Origin: Chloroflexota bacterium
GTDB lineage: Bacteria; Chloroflexota; Limnocylindria; QHBO01
Direction of reading: 5' to 3'
DNA: 6,810 bases
NCBI GenBank assembly: GCA_019348395.1
Contig: JAHWJN010000072.1
Coordinates: 1-6,810, forward strand
In this document: one piece after another, positions 5,884 through 6,810 of the stretch
Position numbering within the stretch: the first letter of the stretch is position 1
Layout of the letters: the number at the start of each line of letters is the position of its first letter
Translations under genes and position numbers: made by a program
Notes under the pieces: generated by a model
What the model was told of the DNA's origin: nothing
Database searches by the model: none
What the model saw: only the letters and a program-made list of their open reading frames with translations

Positions 5884-6621
5884 ATGACGCAGCCGATGCG
5901 GGTGGCGGTGACCGGCGGAGAGGGAATGCTCGGACGGCTCCTCGCCGAGCGGCTCGACCCGGCGCGCTTCGTCGTCCGGCCGCTGGGTCGGAAGGAGGCC
6001 GATGTCACCGACCTCGCCGCCCTCGAGCGCGCCTTCGCCGACACCGACGCGGTCGTCCACCTCGCCGCGAACTCGCAGGTCGGCGCGCCGTGGGACGCGC
6101 TCGTCGGGCCCAATCTGCTGGGGGCCTACCACGCGTTCGAGGCGGCCCGACGCGCCGGCGTGCGGCGCGTCGTCTTTGCCAGCTCGAACCACGCCGTCGG
6201 CATGTACCTCATGGATGCCGACGTCTTCGCCGACCCGTCCCGTCCACACCTCGTCACGCCCGAGGATCCCGTGCGGCCGGACTCGCTGTACGGTGCGACC
6301 AAGGCATGGGGCGAGGCGCTCGGACGGCTCTACGCGGAGATGCACGAGCTCGAGGTGGTCTGCCTGCGGATCGGCTGGGTGACCGAGGACGATCGGCCGC
6401 CGACGCCCGCCCAATCGATCCGGGAGGACCCCGAGGTGAAGCGTCGCGCGCCGGCGATGTGGTTGAGCCACCGGGACTGCATCTCGCTGATCGATGCCTC
6501 GCTCGGCGCCGATCTTCGCTTCGGCATCGTCAACGGCGTGAGTGACAACGCCGGGCGCTGGTTCAGCCTGGACGAGGGGCGTCGACTGCTCGGCTGGGAG
6601 CCAGCGGACGGTCTACGGTGA
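5884..6621 (+). CDS. NAD-dependent extended-SDR dehydrogenase, uronate dehydrogenase-like
   Basis: A 245-residue cytoplasmic Rossmann-fold enzyme. The nucleotide-binding motif TGGEGMLG is at residues 10-17, an acidic DVTD at 40-43 and HLAA at 59-62. The active site has S100/S101 in SSNH and the YxxxK pair Y136/K140 in LYGATK. Beyond the general family, several motifs resemble uronate dehydrogenases: SSNHAVGMY (100-108), LRIG (161-164), WLSHRD (193-198), and a C-terminal pattern GVSDN...LGWEP (218-240). Uronate dehydrogenase oxidises galacturonate or glucuronate to the aldarolactone with NAD+. That substrate is inferred from motif resemblance recalled from the family, and an NDP-sugar epimerase or another sugar dehydrogenase remains possible. 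The length is at the short end for extended SDRs, as is typical of uronate dehydrogenases. The stop codon overlaps the GTG of the next gene, suggesting translational coupling. No other uronate-pathway gene is visible. Confidence 0.8.
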   Translation: MTQPMRVAVTGGEGMLGRLLAERLDPARFVVRPLGRKEADVTDLAALERAFADTDAVVHLAANSQVGAPWDALVGPNLLGAYHAFEAARRAGVRRVVFASSNHAVGMYLMDADVFADPSRPHLVTPEDPVRPDSLYGATKAWGEALGRLYAEMHELEVVCLRIGWVTEDDRPPTPAQSIREDPEVKRRAPAMWLSHRDCISLIDASLGADLRFGIVNGVSDNAGRWFSLDEGRRLLGWEPADGLR

Positions 6622-6810
6622 CGGCGGAGGCCCGCCCCGGCCTCTTACTGCTGGACCTGCTCATGGCCACCATGAACTCGATGGACGCCTGGGCCACCGC
6701 GGCCGGTGGGCGTGACCTTGGCCTGCGGTGGCGCGACGCGGTGACCCGAGCGATGATGGAGGCCGGGCGCTACATCGGCTACGAGCGACTGGTGACCGAT
6801 GCCGCCGACG
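6618..6810 (+). CDS. Partial gene of uncertain family, possibly HAD-like hydrolase
   Basis: An open frame of 64 codons that runs off the right edge without a stop. It begins at GTG 6618, which overlaps the dehydrogenase stop codon as GTGA, a common sign of translational coupling. An internal ATG at 6663 is an alternative start, but it would remove the hydrophobic strand-like GLLLLDLLMA (residues 8-17). The visible part has that strand with an Asp (D13), then TMNSMDAW (18-25), and a basic helix-like stretch with WRDAVTRAMMEAGRY and ERLVTDAA (about 38-64). A hydrophobic strand ending in Asp at the N-terminus recalls the first motif of HAD-family hydrolases. However, the usual DxDxT pattern is not matched, so the family call is weak. 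Same-strand overlap suggests a role linked to the dehydrogenase. Confidence 0.55.
   Translation, partial: MTAEARPGLLLLDLLMATMNSMDAWATAAGGRDLGLRWRDAVTRAMMEAGRYIGYERLVTDAAD

Noticed and set aside
5819..5885. Inverted repeat ATGGATG (5819-5825) and CATCCAT (5879-5885) flanking the divergent gap before the dehydrogenase
   Set aside because: Only seven bases, separated by 53 bp, with no further pairing inward; too weak to claim a regulatory dyad.
5876..5887. A three-codon frame (Met-His-Pro-stop) overlapping the dehydrogenase start as ATGA
   Set aside because: Its ATG lies inside the predicted -10 hexamer, so it would not be on a leaderless transcript; probably chance.
3546..6113. A very long minus-strand open frame (855 codons) spanning the SLH-VanY, DUF1761 and dehydrogenase genes
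   Set aside because: It is antisense or out of frame to several genes with clear catalytic motifs. Its translation is Arg/Gly/Ala/Pro-rich and mirrors the SLH repeats. GC-rich DNA lacks stop codons in this frame by composition.

Overview
The window is strongly GC-rich, with very tight gene packing and long spurious antisense reading frames. It carries seven protein genes, one cut off by the right edge. Several genes have no Shine-Dalgarno sequence. Instead they carry a TAnnnT -10-like hexamer 6-9 nt before the start codon, which suggests leaderless transcripts. Together with three cysteine-containing SLH repeats fused to a VanY-type carboxypeptidase, this suggests a Gram-positive-like, GC-rich lineage such as Chloroflexota (Limnocylindria-like) or Actinomycetota. 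This placement is inference: no rRNA or other marker gene is present.

Layout. Bases 1-215 are a gene-free, hairpin-rich 3' flank. A minus-strand pair follows: a small DUF202 membrane protein (2619-2233) and, 61 nt downstream, an M3-family zinc oligopeptidase (2171-216) with a complete active site. A compact divergent promoter region (about 2620-2689) separates DUF202 from a plus-strand DUF368/PopT-like undecaprenyl-phosphate translocase (2690-3586). Immediately after the translocase lies an 82-nt gap containing a 24-bp imperfect tandem repeat of a GGAC-N10-GTCC dyad. It sits directly upstream of a well-spaced promoter for a secreted SLH-VanY (M15) D,D-carboxypeptidase (3669-5171). The next gap (5172-5407) lies between convergent genes. 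It is full of dyads, including three copies of GCCA-N7-TGGC. A DUF1761 four-helix membrane protein (5800-5408, minus) follows. Divergent from it are an extended-SDR NAD-dependent dehydrogenase most like uronate dehydrogenase (5884-6621) and a GTGA-overlapping gene of uncertain family that runs off the edge (6618-6810).

How the genes fit together. The centre has an envelope theme: PopT-like recycling of the C55-P lipid carrier sits next to a surface-anchored peptidoglycan carboxypeptidase. The two small membrane proteins have no secure role. The M3 peptidase is probably housekeeping peptide turnover. The dehydrogenase and its overlapping partner form a separate, translationally coupled unit. 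No mobile element, CRISPR array, tRNA or rRNA was seen. The most distinctive non-coding signals are the tandem operator-like repeat before the SLH-VanY gene, the triple dyad between the convergent genes, and the recurrent leaderless-type promoters.
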